A stretch of DNA of 64,000 bases from Nostoc sp. NIES-3756. Its GTDB lineage: Bacteria; Cyanobacteriota; Cyanobacteriia; Cyanobacteriales; Nostocaceae. Below the pieces are notes generated by a model that had not been told where the DNA came from, did no database searches, and saw only the letters and a program-made list of their open reading frames with translations. Shown piece after piece: positions 9,324 through 17,492 of this stretch; positions within the stretch are counted from its first letter, which is position 1, and every line of letters begins with the position of its first letter. The stretch is from NCBI RefSeq assembly GCF_001548375.1, contig NZ_AP017296.1, forward strand, positions 383,305-447,304, read 5' to 3'. The translations under genes and the position numbers were made by a program.

Positions 9324-10097
9324 ATGAAACTTAAAGATAAAGTTGCTATTGTTACAGGTGGTTCTAAGGGTATTGGTTGGGGCGTGGCTACAGTTTTCGC
9401 GCAAGAAGGCGCTAAAGTTGTGGTTGTGGCGCGTGATGCTCAAGCGGGAGAACAGACGGCTGAGGAAATTCGTTACAAGGGTGGACAAGCTATTTTCGTT
9501 GCTTGCGATGTCTCCAACGAGGAGCAAGTCAAAGCAACGGTGCAGAAAACCCTTGATACTTATGGGCAGATAGATATTCTAGTTAATAATGCTGGTGTAG
9601 GGATTTATAAGTCGGTGTTAGATACTACCAGCGAAGAATGGGATCGTTGTTTATCTATTGACCTCAAGAGTGTATTCCTCTGCTCCAAGTATGTCATCCC
9701 TCACATGCAAACATTGGGCAAAGGTGCAATCATCAATATGTCTTCAGTACACTCTCGTTCTACAGTCGGTTCAGTTGCACCTTATGTCGCCTCCAAAGGT
9801 GGAATTACAGCTTTAACTCGTAACATGGCAATTGATTACGGCCCAGTCATCCGAGTTAATACCATTTCCCCAGGCTGGGTGCTGACACCTTTAATTCAAG
9901 GCATCTTCGATAGTAGCGATCGCCCAGCCGAAAAGCAACGCCTGATTGAAGAAAGACAAGTCATGAAGCGTATCGGCACACCAGAAGATATCGGTTACGC
10001 TGCAGCCTTCCTAGCCAGCGATGAAGCCTCTTTCATCACAGGTACAGAGCTTTTTGTAGACGGTGGTTTAACAGCTCAACTTGAAGAAACTTGGTAG
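9324..10097 (+). CDS. Short-chain dehydrogenase/reductase
   Basis: A classical SDR of 257 residues that uses NAD(P)(H) to oxidise an alcohol or reduce a carbonyl. The cofactor motif TGGSKGIG lies at about 11-18, NNAG near 89-92, the catalytic Ser region SSVHS near 140 and the YVASK active-site motif near 154-158. The family end motif FVDGGLTAQ is present. An AAGGAG ribosome-binding site precedes the ATG. It lies between the epimerase-like gene and a VOC gene, so its substrate is probably the cluster intermediate. No specific substrate is assigned. Confidence 0.9.
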   Translation: MKLKDKVAIVTGGSKGIGWGVATVFAQEGAKVVVVARDAQAGEQTAEEIRYKGGQAIFVACDVSNEEQVKATVQKTLDTYGQIDILVNNAGVGIYKSVLDTTSEEWDRCLSIDLKSVFLCSKYVIPHMQTLGKGAIINMSSVHSRSTVGSVAPYVASKGGITALTRNMAIDYGPVIRVNTISPGWVLTPLIQGIFDSSDRPAEKQRLIEERQVMKRIGTPEDIGYAAAFLASDEASFITGTELFVDGGLTAQLEETW

Positions 10098-10100
10098 TAA

Positions 10101-10123
10101 CAATTCAAAATTCAAAATTCAAT
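10101..10123 (+). repeat. Short tandem repeat (ATTCAAA) before the VOC gene
   Basis: Three copies of the ATTCAAA-type unit separate the SDR stop from the VOC start. It is the same unit as at 4311-4335. Confidence 0.7.
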
Positions 10124-10630
10124 ATGCTAGAAGGCTTATTTCACTGCAACATTAACGTCACCGATTTAGATCGCTCGATATTATTCTACGAAATGCTGGG
10201 ATTCAAGGTAATCGTAGACTTCCGCGAAGGTATGAGTAGCCCAGAATTAGCCACAGCTTTGGGATTATCTCAAGCTCAACTCAGAGGCGTACATCTCAGC
10301 GTAGGAGATGACCCAAACCTAACCCGCATCGACCTTGTAGAGTTCCAAAACCCCCGCACAGAAGGACGACCTTACACCCATCTCCACCACACAGGAATTA
10401 ATCGTGTTTCGATTCGTACTACCAGTCTCCACCAAACATACAGGGAACTCAAAGCCAAGAGAGTAAACTTCTTCTCCGAACCAGTCACACTACCAGGCAC
10501 AACCTTCACCTTTGTTTGTTTCACTGACCCCGATGGCACTGTACTACAACTGGTTGAAGGCAGTTTATCACCAGCAACTAAAGCCAATGATCCCACTTGG
10601 GGAGAACTTCATCTGAGTTTGGTTGAGTAA
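10124..10630 (+). CDS. VOC family (glyoxalase/dioxygenase fold) protein
   Basis: The 168-residue protein has two VOC beta-alpha-beta-beta-beta modules: FHCNINVTDLDRSILFYE at the start and HHTGINRVSIRTT near 97-110. The second ends in FTDPDGTVLQLVEG. Metal-ligand candidates are His6 of the first module, His in HHTG, and Glu in LVEG. VOC enzymes handle vicinal carbonyls, ring cleavage or epimerisation using a metal. I chose ATG at 10124; an upstream in-frame TTG at 10091 would make the N-terminus from the heptamer repeat and overlap the SDR gene. It is part of the collinear cluster. Exact reaction unknown. Confidence 0.8.
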   Translation: MLEGLFHCNINVTDLDRSILFYEMLGFKVIVDFREGMSSPELATALGLSQAQLRGVHLSVGDDPNLTRIDLVEFQNPRTEGRPYTHLHHTGINRVSIRTTSLHQTYRELKAKRVNFFSEPVTLPGTTFTFVCFTDPDGTVLQLVEGSLSPATKANDPTWGELHLSLVE

Positions 10631-10667
10631 ACCCCACAAATAGAGATTGATTAAGGTATAGATACTC

Positions 10668-11105
10668 ATGGCAATACAAGATTTATTTCCACCAATCATC
10701 GACGGTTTTCAAGGATGGGGTCTTTTAGTTGCCAGACTCATCTGGGGTACAGTAATCGTACTTTACGGATGGCGAATGGTAAAAAATCCTCTGCATTGGA
10801 TGGACAGAGGCGGTAAACCTTCCGGCTTTCCAGCATTTCTACAAGCCATCGGAGCATTAACAATTTTTGGCGGAGGAATTGCCATCATCGCCGGATTTCT
10901 CACACCACTAGCCGCCCTTGGACTTGCAGGCGCAATGGCAGTTGCCCTATGGCTGCACATATCACATGGCGAACCCCTAATTAAACCCCAACCAGATGCC
11001 CCAGGCGATTCTTACGAAGCATCACTAGTATACCTAGCGATCGCCCTCCTTTTCCTCCTCACAGGCCCCGGTCATCTCTCCTTAGACTCTCTTCTCTTCA
11101 AATAA
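10668..11105 (+). CDS. DoxX family membrane protein
   Basis: This 145-residue protein has four hydrophobic segments and the DoxX pattern (LLVARLIWGTVIVLYGW near the start, then FPAFLQAIGALTIFGGG, then ALGLAGAMAVALWLH). DoxX-like proteins are small inner-membrane proteins, some associated with quinone-linked oxidation or thiosulphate/quinone oxidoreductases; most have no defined role. Its place in the cluster, between cytoplasmic enzymes and exported beta-propellers, would fit a membrane electron-transfer or anchoring function, which is inference. Confidence 0.8.
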   Translation: MAIQDLFPPIIDGFQGWGLLVARLIWGTVIVLYGWRMVKNPLHWMDRGGKPSGFPAFLQAIGALTIFGGGIAIIAGFLTPLAALGLAGAMAVALWLHISHGEPLIKPQPDAPGDSYEASLVYLAIALLFLLTGPGHLSLDSLLFK

Positions 11106-11137
11106 CTCCGCTCTTAAACCTGCAAGGAACCCAAATC

Positions 11138-12151
11138 ATGCCACCAAATTGGTATAAAATCTTATCTTTAACTGCGGCGATCGCCACCTTAAACCTCACC
11201 TCAGCAAAAGCTCAAGCCGCCTTTCTAGTCAGCAGTCGAGGCACCAACAGCGTCTTAGCTTATAACGAAAAAAACGGTAACTTCCTTGGCACTTTTGTTA
11301 CTCCTGGTAACGGACTAAACGGCCCAGATGGTTTAGCGATCGGCCCAGATGGTAATCTCTACGTAGCCAACCTGTTTGGTAATAGCATCCTCCGTTACAA
11401 CGGTAACACTGGTAAATTCATCGATGTTTTTGTTCCTACTAGTAGCGGTGGTTTAGATGAACCAGTAGATATCCGCTTCGGCCCCGACGGCTACCTTTAC
11501 GTTACTAGTGTTGAAAGTAACAGTGTTTTGCGTTACAACGGTCAAACAGGCGCATACATTGATGCTATCAACGAAGGGTTAAAACAACCACTAGGTATAG
11601 CATTCGGCAAGAATCATGACCTCTACGTTACTAGTCGTAATCAAAGTAACGTGCGACGTTATGACATCCAGACCAAAGTTTTAATTGATACTTTCATTCC
11701 TAGCGGTAGCGGTGGACTTGATTTGGCTAGTGGCATAAATTTCGGCTCAGACGGCAATCTTTACGTCAGTAGTTTCCGAAATAATAGTGTTTTGCGCTAC
11801 AACTGTGAAACTGGCGAATTTATTGATAGCTTTGTATCCAATGGTAGCGGTGGTCTGGTAGGGACAGGCGCAGTTGTCTTTGACGATAAAGGTAATTTAT
11901 ATGCAACTGGTCTGTTAAGTAATAATGTCTTAGTTTACAACGGTGAGAACGGCGAATTTATCGATGCTTTTGTCCCTAGTGGTAGTGGCGGACTAAAAAC
12001 TCCCGTATTAGGAGTGGTATTTGCCCCTAACGCTAATCCAGAATCTGTCCCTGAACCGACTGCTGAATCAAGCTTATTACTCTTAGGTGCTGTTGGTATA
12101 GGTGCAACATTGAAGCAGCAAAGAAAGAAACAACATTGCCGCATTTCATAA
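11138..12151 (+). CDS. Exported beta-propeller protein with PEP-CTERM tail (copy 1)
   Basis: The 337-residue protein has a signal peptide (about 1-28) followed by about six repeats of 40-45 residues built around GPDGNLYVANLFGNSILRYN, typical of NHL/SMP-30-like beta-propellers. It ends with VPEPTAESS, a hydrophobic helix and a basic tail, the PEP-CTERM exosortase sorting signal. It is therefore exported and probably processed at the cell surface. Two paralogues lie at 12191 and 15540. Propellers of this kind bind ligands or act as lactonases; no catalytic metal site can be assigned here. A sound alternative is a purely structural sheath protein. Confidence 0.8.
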   Translation: MPPNWYKILSLTAAIATLNLTSAKAQAAFLVSSRGTNSVLAYNEKNGNFLGTFVTPGNGLNGPDGLAIGPDGNLYVANLFGNSILRYNGNTGKFIDVFVPTSSGGLDEPVDIRFGPDGYLYVTSVESNSVLRYNGQTGAYIDAINEGLKQPLGIAFGKNHDLYVTSRNQSNVRRYDIQTKVLIDTFIPSGSGGLDLASGINFGSDGNLYVSSFRNNSVLRYNCETGEFIDSFVSNGSGGLVGTGAVVFDDKGNLYATGLLSNNVLVYNGENGEFIDAFVPSGSGGLKTPVLGVVFAPNANPESVPEPTAESSLLLLGAVGIGATLKQQRKKQHCRIS

Positions 12152-12190
12152 GCAAATCTGATGTTTGCAAAATCTCATCAAGGAATTAAT

Positions 12191-13192
12191 ATGTTGCGTC
12201 ACATATCTAAAATTCTCACTTTGACGATAGTTGTTGCAGTTTTAGGTCTTAGCAATGCTAAAGCTGAAGCCGTTTTGCTAGTCAGTGGTAGCGATGGTAC
12301 AAGCCGGAGTATCCGGGCGTATGATGACAAAACAAGCGAGTTTATTAAAACTTTGATTACAGCCGGAAATGATTTAGTTGCACCCGATGGACTAACTATT
12401 GGCCCAGATGGCAACCTTTATGTCGCCAACTTTGGTAATAACATCCCCCGTTTTAATCCGAAAACAGGTGAATTTATTGACATCTTTGTTTCCGCAGGTA
12501 GCGGAGGGTTAGCAGGTTCTAATGAACTAACTTTCGGCCCAGATGGCAACCTCTACGTCGCTAGTCTTGAAGGTAATACCATACGACGTTATAACGGTAA
12601 AACTGGCGCTTTCATCAACAACTTTACAAATGTCACCACACCTTTAGATTTGACTTTTGGTAAAGACGGTAAACTGTATATCACCAGCCGTGATCTAAGC
12701 AGCGTTTTACGTCTTGATGTACAGACTGGTGGAGTTGATACTTTTGTAGCTAGTAATAGTGGTGGGTTGAGTACCGCTACAGGTTTGACCTTTGGAAAAG
12801 ATGGAAACCTCTACGTCAATAGTTTCTTAACTAATAAAACCTTACGTTATGACGGTCAAACTGGCGAATATATAGATACGTTCGTCAGTTCAGCCGGAGA
12901 ACTGTTAGGCCCGGCTGGTATCAGCTTCGGCCCAGACGGTAATCTCTACGTCAATGGCGTTAATAGCAATAATGTTGTACGTTATGACGGCAAAACGGGT
13001 GCTTTAATTGATACTTTTGTCCCTGCTGGTAGTGGTGGATTACAACGTCCCGTTTTAGGTCAAATCTTTGTCTCAACCTCTGTTCCTGAATCTGGTGCTG
13101 AGTTAGGTCTGTTAGGTTTTGGTGCTGTTTGTGTGGGTTTAGGTATGAAGCGCCATCTCAAAAAACAGCAGATTTTAGTTAATAAATTTTAA
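12191..13192 (+). CDS. Exported beta-propeller protein with PEP-CTERM-like tail (copy 2)
   Basis: The protein has a signal peptide of about 26 residues ending near SNAKAEA. Six propeller repeats follow with the core GPDGNLYV and spacer motifs such as FVSAGSGGL. The C-terminus has VPES in place of VPEP, then a hydrophobic helix and basic tail, so it is a variant PEP-CTERM signal. I chose ATG at 12191, preceded by AAGGA; an upstream ATG at 12161 would add ten residues ahead of the signal peptide. It is a tandem paralogue of the previous gene, separated by a short gap, and likely the product of a local duplication. Confidence 0.8.
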   Translation: MLRHISKILTLTIVVAVLGLSNAKAEAVLLVSGSDGTSRSIRAYDDKTSEFIKTLITAGNDLVAPDGLTIGPDGNLYVANFGNNIPRFNPKTGEFIDIFVSAGSGGLAGSNELTFGPDGNLYVASLEGNTIRRYNGKTGAFINNFTNVTTPLDLTFGKDGKLYITSRDLSSVLRLDVQTGGVDTFVASNSGGLSTATGLTFGKDGNLYVNSFLTNKTLRYDGQTGEYIDTFVSSAGELLGPAGISFGPDGNLYVNGVNSNNVVRYDGKTGALIDTFVPAGSGGLQRPVLGQIFVSTSVPESGAELGLLGFGAVCVGLGMKRHLKKQQILVNKF

Positions 13193-13213
13193 TTACGCTA
13201 AGGAATATCAATC

Positions 13214-13885
13214 ATGTTCCGCTCCCATACGTGGTTAGCGCCGCTAGTTCTATCGTTAGTCAGTTTTAGTAGTGTTGAAAAAGCGATCGCGCAAACTACC
13301 TTACCATTTAACGCCAATTACGACACTTTAAATACCCTTGAGTTTATTCCTAATACTCCTGGTATCCTCAAAGCAGTCCTCTCTGGTGAAAGTACTGATG
13401 CTAACTATGGTCTAACTCAAGTTACAGGCTTAACCTACGGTCAGTTCGATTCTAATACAGGTATTTTTCGATTCAACACAGACCCTACAGCATTTGGTTT
13501 ACAAGGTTTTTCTCAAGGGTTCGTCAAGCTTTTCGGTAGTAATAACGACAGCCTAATAGGGTCTGATGAACTTACTGGCTTGACTGATTTCCAGAATCTA
13601 ATAGTTACTGCTACTGGTGTATTTAATATCACTGGCGGCGAGGGTAAATTCAGGGGTGCTAGTGGCACATTGGACTTGTTTGAGTTTGACCAACTAGACC
13701 CCAATTTCGACCTGACTCAGCCTATCAGGGGACGGGTGACTGTAAGCGGTTCTTTTCAAATAACTCCTGTACCTGAGCCAAGTTATACAACTACTTTGGT
13801 TGGTCTGTTTGGTGTAGGTGTTTTGTGGAGAGCGAAACGCAGAGGTACAGAGAGGATATCGCAAAGTAACGCAGAGAATTTTTAG
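13214..13885 (+). CDS. Exported PEP-CTERM protein, non-propeller
   Basis: The 223-residue protein has a signal peptide (about 1-27, ending AIAQ). Its body shows the GTLDLFEFDQLDPNFDL segment and an FNITGGEGKFRGASG motif seen in cyanobacterial exported proteins of unknown function. It ends in VPEPSYTTT, a hydrophobic helix and an Arg/Lys tail, the PEP-CTERM signal. It follows two propeller genes by about 20 bases and ends at a clear terminator, so it is probably the last gene of that transcript. I do not recognise a catalytic domain. Confidence 0.75.
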   Translation: MFRSHTWLAPLVLSLVSFSSVEKAIAQTTLPFNANYDTLNTLEFIPNTPGILKAVLSGESTDANYGLTQVTGLTYGQFDSNTGIFRFNTDPTAFGLQGFSQGFVKLFGSNNDSLIGSDELTGLTDFQNLIVTATGVFNITGGEGKFRGASGTLDLFEFDQLDPNFDLTQPIRGRVTVSGSFQITPVPEPSYTTTLVGLFGVGVLWRAKRRGTERISQSNAENF

Positions 13886-13903
13886 AGTTAGTTAACTCTT
13901 TTT
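13884..13903 (+). terminator. Intrinsic terminator after the PEP-CTERM genes
   Basis: AGAGTTA/TAACTCT form a perfect 7-bp stem with a two-base loop followed by TTTTT. It overlaps the stop codon of the preceding gene and probably separates it from the SnoaL-like gene. Confidence 0.65.
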
Positions 13904-14078
13904 CCCACTCCCTGCTCCCCACTCCCGGTTGGTGAGCGCAGTCGTTCGACGAAGTCGTTCCCGAAGGGTACCAACACTCCCTTATTCTTCATGGAGGTGC
14001 TTATGAGCAATACAAGTTAGTCAATTACTTTTGCTCTAGTTCTGATACACACAATTACAAAATCATGGAGTTGAATTT

Positions 14079-14462
14079 ATGTCATTAACTACAACTAAGT
14101 CCGCTAAAGTCCAAACTGTTGAAACTTTATTTGATGCAATGAAAAGACAAGATTGGGCAACCATCAAATCTTGTTTAACCGATGATGTACTCTATCGAGT
14201 TGGTTCTTCTGATCCTTTATATGGGCATCAAGCTGTGCAAGATTACTTGTCTATCTTATATCAACAAGTGAGATTTGAATCTGCGGATGTAAAACAAATT
14301 GTAGAGCCTGAAGGTCAAGTAATTTTTGAAATGGATACTCATTATGTGCGTTTGCAAGATAACGAACCCATTTCTTTTGCTTGTACCGATATTATGCGAT
14401 TTCAAGGTAGCAAAATTCGTGAATGGCGGGTTTATGTTGACTTGTCACCCATGTTTACTTAA
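14079..14462 (+). CDS. SnoaL-like (NTF2-fold) protein
   Basis: The 127-residue protein fits the SnoaL-like cone fold: N-terminal helix ETLFDAMKRQDWATIKSCL, then DDVLYRVGSSDPLYGH near 40-55 and a C-terminal sheet ending REWRVYVDLSPMF. Family members are ketosteroid-isomerase-like enzymes or polyketide cyclases; the Asp/His pattern typical of the isomerases cannot be assigned with certainty. It echoes the SnoaL-like domains fused in the two EthD proteins upstream. It lies alone between a terminator and the NmrA gene. Specific reaction unknown. Confidence 0.75.
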   Translation: MSLTTTKSAKVQTVETLFDAMKRQDWATIKSCLTDDVLYRVGSSDPLYGHQAVQDYLSILYQQVRFESADVKQIVEPEGQVIFEMDTHYVRLQDNEPISFACTDIMRFQGSKIREWRVYVDLSPMFT

Positions 14463-14506
14463 TAGTTTCTAGTCTCTAGAAATTGCTGTTCTGAATGTTT
14501 CTTGTA

Positions 14507-14527
14507 GGGTAGGCATCTTGCCTGCCC
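14507..14527 (+). terminator. Hairpin after the SnoaL-like gene
   Basis: GGGTAGGC/GCCTGCCC form a nearly perfect 8-bp stem with a five-base loop. A close relative lies at 19357-19379, so this is a dispersed hairpin repeat that may double as a terminator. Confidence 0.4.
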
Positions 14528-14583
14528 CAAAAATACAAAAAACAAAATTATTCTCATAACTCATCACACCAAAGGAATTAATC

Positions 14584-15525
14584 ATGACAAATAAAAAGAC
14601 AGTTCTTCTTGCTGGAGCAACTGGTATGTTAGGAAGTAAGATTGCCTTAACACTGGCGAAGAAGGAAGAAATTGACCTCCGGACTCTGGTAAGAAATCGC
14701 CTTGTAAGTGACCAAAAAAAACAACAACATCTGAATAATTTAGAAAATTTAGGTATCAAACTTATAGAAGGTGATCTCAATGATAAATCAAGCCTAGAAA
14801 GAGCTTGCACAGGAATTGATACTGTTGTTTCTGCTGTGAGTGGCTGGGAAGATGTTGTAGTTACTGGGCAATTAAACCTATTAGAAGCAGCAAAAAATGT
14901 AGGGGTATCTCACTTTATTCCTTCTGATTATTCATACGATTATTTTCAAATCCAGTTAGGAGATAATTATCTTTCTGATTTTCGGATTAAAGTTGGTCAA
15001 GCAGTGAAGGAAAGTGGCTTAAATTATACCTTCATTATGAATGGTATCTTTGCAGAGGTTTTATTATCTCCTTTCTTTCATGTCTTCAATTTGGAAGCTG
15101 GTACTGCTGAATATTGGGGCGATGGAAATACCAAATTTGATGTAACAACAATAGATGATACAGCAGCATACACGGCTGAGGCGGTGGTTGATCCTTGTGC
15201 TGTAAATACTAGCTTTCAGGTAGCTGGTGATGTATTGACAATTAAGGAAGCCATTGCAGCTTATGAGGAAGTCAAAGGTAGCCAACTCAAACAAGTCTGC
15301 AAAGGTAGCTTAGACGATTTACAGGCATACATAGCACAGATGAAAGCTGATGGTACTCACCCTTTGACGATTATTCCAGCACAGTACCAATGGGCAATGA
15401 TGACGGGTAAAACTAAACTACGGAATATTATCAGCGATCGCTATCCCCACATCAAGCCAAAATCTCTCAAAGACTACATTGCTCAGTCTAATAAACCAGC
15501 ATTTGAACTTGTCTTAACTCAATAG
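14584..15525 (+). CDS. NmrA-like NAD(P)-binding protein
   Basis: The 313-residue protein has a Rossmann fold with the cofactor motif GATGMLGS near residues 10-17, then a NmrA/isoflavone-reductase-like body (VSHFIPSDYSYDYF near 108-121). Such atypical SDRs reduce small aromatic or phenylpropanoid-like substrates or sense the NADP redox state. The canonical YxxxK motif is not obvious, as is normal for this branch. The ribosome-binding site AAGGAA precedes the ATG. It sits in the cluster between the SnoaL-like and a propeller gene. Confidence 0.8.
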   Translation: MTNKKTVLLAGATGMLGSKIALTLAKKEEIDLRTLVRNRLVSDQKKQQHLNNLENLGIKLIEGDLNDKSSLERACTGIDTVVSAVSGWEDVVVTGQLNLLEAAKNVGVSHFIPSDYSYDYFQIQLGDNYLSDFRIKVGQAVKESGLNYTFIMNGIFAEVLLSPFFHVFNLEAGTAEYWGDGNTKFDVTTIDDTAAYTAEAVVDPCAVNTSFQVAGDVLTIKEAIAAYEEVKGSQLKQVCKGSLDDLQAYIAQMKADGTHPLTIIPAQYQWAMMTGKTKLRNIISDRYPHIKPKSLKDYIAQSNKPAFELVLTQ

Positions 15526-15539
15526 CACAACAACAAACA

Positions 15540-16685
15540 ATGTCCATGATGCGTCACATTTCTCAACTCATCCCACTAGGAACTGTTGTTGCAGTCTTAA
15601 ATTTAACTGCGCCTCAAGCCTACGCTTTTTTACTAGTTAGCAGCGTTGCTAATGAACCTCTAGATCCAAATAACCCAGCCGTCATTAACTTGGATCTCAC
15701 AGATAACTTTACTGTCGGTAACAGTAGTATATTAAAATACGACGAAAAAACTGGAAAGTTCCTTGGTGTCTTCGTTTCCAAAGGTGTAATAGGTCTTTCT
15801 TCAGGTATAACTTTTGGCAAGGATGGCTACTTATATGCAGCCGACCAAGCTAATAACAGCATACTTAGATTTGATGGTAAAAAAGGTACTCTGATTGACA
15901 CCTTTCTACAATTTGGGACAAGTGGGCCGAAGCGACCAGAAGATATAGCTTTCGGCCCAGATGGCAACCTTTATATCAGTGGTCTTGCAGGTGGCGGCGT
16001 ACAGAAATACGATTTTGTTACAGGACTACTCAGCGTAGTCACACAAACTAATTCCCAAGGTGGAAACTTACTGGCGGCTGGTTTGAGTTTTGGCCCAGAT
16101 GGCAATCTCTATATCAGCAGCGTCCTCAACGATAACAGTATTCTCCGTTATAATCCCATCACTGGTCTTCAAGATACTTTCATCGCCTCTAATATTGCCC
16201 AACCAGTGCCTTCTGGTACAGTATTTAGTCCTGATGGAAAGTCTATATACAATGGTACTTTTATCGGCGCTCCCACCATCAAACAATACGATGGTACAAC
16301 AGGCGCTTTAGTTGGTGACTTTGTTACAGAAAACAATAACGGCGGACTACAAACATCTTCGCGCCTAAGATTTGGCAAAGATGGCAACTTATACGTCAGC
16401 GATTTTCTTGGCAATGCTATCAGACGTTACGACGGTCAGACAGGTTCTTTTATTGATTCTTTTGTTCCGGCTGGTTCTGGTGGCTTGAAAAACCCTGGTG
16501 GGTTTGCCTTCTCTACCACTGTTCCTGAACCTTATTCTTTAGTAGGAATTTTAGCTGTTGCTGCTTATTTAGGTACAAGTCAAGTATTGAAACAAAAAAG
16601 AAAGTATCAGCAAATCTCAGGCAGTAAATTACTTTCTCAAACACAAGTTCGTTATACCACTATTCCCCCAGAAAATTGGCAGTGA
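15540..16685 (+). CDS. Exported beta-propeller protein with PEP-CTERM tail (copy 3)
   Basis: The 381-residue protein is the third propeller of the cluster. It has a signal peptide (about 1-27, ending PQAYA) and repeats built on GPDGNLYISGL and GKDGNLYVSDFLGN. It ends with VPEPYSLVGIL, a hydrophobic helix and a Lys/Arg tail. It is 40 residues longer than its paralogues, mainly from an insertion near 35-60. The start ATG lies 14 bases after the NmrA stop. Exported, function unknown. Confidence 0.8.
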   Translation: MSMMRHISQLIPLGTVVAVLNLTAPQAYAFLLVSSVANEPLDPNNPAVINLDLTDNFTVGNSSILKYDEKTGKFLGVFVSKGVIGLSSGITFGKDGYLYAADQANNSILRFDGKKGTLIDTFLQFGTSGPKRPEDIAFGPDGNLYISGLAGGGVQKYDFVTGLLSVVTQTNSQGGNLLAAGLSFGPDGNLYISSVLNDNSILRYNPITGLQDTFIASNIAQPVPSGTVFSPDGKSIYNGTFIGAPTIKQYDGTTGALVGDFVTENNNGGLQTSSRLRFGKDGNLYVSDFLGNAIRRYDGQTGSFIDSFVPAGSGGLKNPGGFAFSTTVPEPYSLVGILAVAAYLGTSQVLKQKRKYQQISGSKLLSQTQVRYTTIPPENWQ

Positions 16686-16700
16686 TAACGATAAGTTTGC

Positions 16701-16723
16701 GGAGCGGTTTTCTTATCCGCTCC
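16701..16723 (+). terminator. Hairpin between the propeller and DJ-1 genes
   Basis: GGAGCGG/CCGCTCC form a perfect 7-bp stem with a nine-base loop, about 15 bases after the propeller gene stop. No T-run follows. Confidence 0.45.
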
Positions 16724-16769
16724 CTGATATTAAGTTGCAATTGATGATTTAATTACAGAGGAAAATATT

Positions 16770-17381
16770 ATGAGTAAGGGTAAAATTGGAATTTTAATTG
16801 AAGAACATTTCGACCAGACTGAATTTCGTAAATTTAATACTTACTTTCCCGAACAAGGTTATGAAGTAGAGTATATTTCCCATTTATGGGGTAATCCACA
16901 ATTAACATTTGGCTCAAATCCAGACAATGGTGAAGTTGAAGACCATGTAACTGTAACTGTAGAGGTAAATAATATTGAGCCAAGTGATTATAAAGGGATT
17001 ATTTGTATTGGTGCTTATGCAATGGATCGCCTGCGATATCAGGTTTCTGTAAGAAAAGGTCAAAAGAACCAAGCACCAGCCGTTGTTTTTCTCAGAAAAG
17101 CAATGCAAACAGATAATTTAAAAATTGGTACAATTTGTCATTCATTATGGCTTTTGTGTGCTGATTCAGATTTAATTCGAGGTCGAAAAGTTACTTGCGC
17201 TCACAATATTATCTGTGATGTCGAAAATGCAGGTGCTGAAGTAATTTATGAAAATGATGCTACTGCTGAAATGGTTGTAGATGGCAATTTAATCACAGGT
17301 AAACATCCAGGTGTTGTAGATACATTTATGGAAGTATTTTTGGCAGAGATTGAAAAGCCTGTGTTAGTTCGTAATTTGTAA
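16770..17381 (+). CDS. DJ-1/PfpI family protein
   Basis: The 203-residue protein has the class-I glutamine-amidotransferase-like fold of DJ-1/PfpI: N-terminal GILIEEHFDQTEF with the conserved Glu, then the nucleophile elbow GTICHSLWLLC with Cys near residue 123 and an adjacent His, and a C-terminal ITGKHPGVVD segment. Members act as glyoxalases/deglycases, hydratases or stress proteins. Here it may detoxify or process a reactive carbonyl from the cluster, which is inference. A GAGGAAAA ribosome-binding site precedes the ATG. Confidence 0.85.
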   Translation: MSKGKIGILIEEHFDQTEFRKFNTYFPEQGYEVEYISHLWGNPQLTFGSNPDNGEVEDHVTVTVEVNNIEPSDYKGIICIGAYAMDRLRYQVSVRKGQKNQAPAVVFLRKAMQTDNLKIGTICHSLWLLCADSDLIRGRKVTCAHNIICDVENAGAEVIYENDATAEMVVDGNLITGKHPGVVDTFMEVFLAEIEKPVLVRNL

Positions 17382-17492
17382 TTATATATAGGTAATGCCT
17401 TCTCTACTATCTTTAGTCTTTGCGTTTCTGCATAAAACAAATCATCTCCGCAATCATCAAATTATCAATCCAACTATCTTAAAGGTGTCCTT

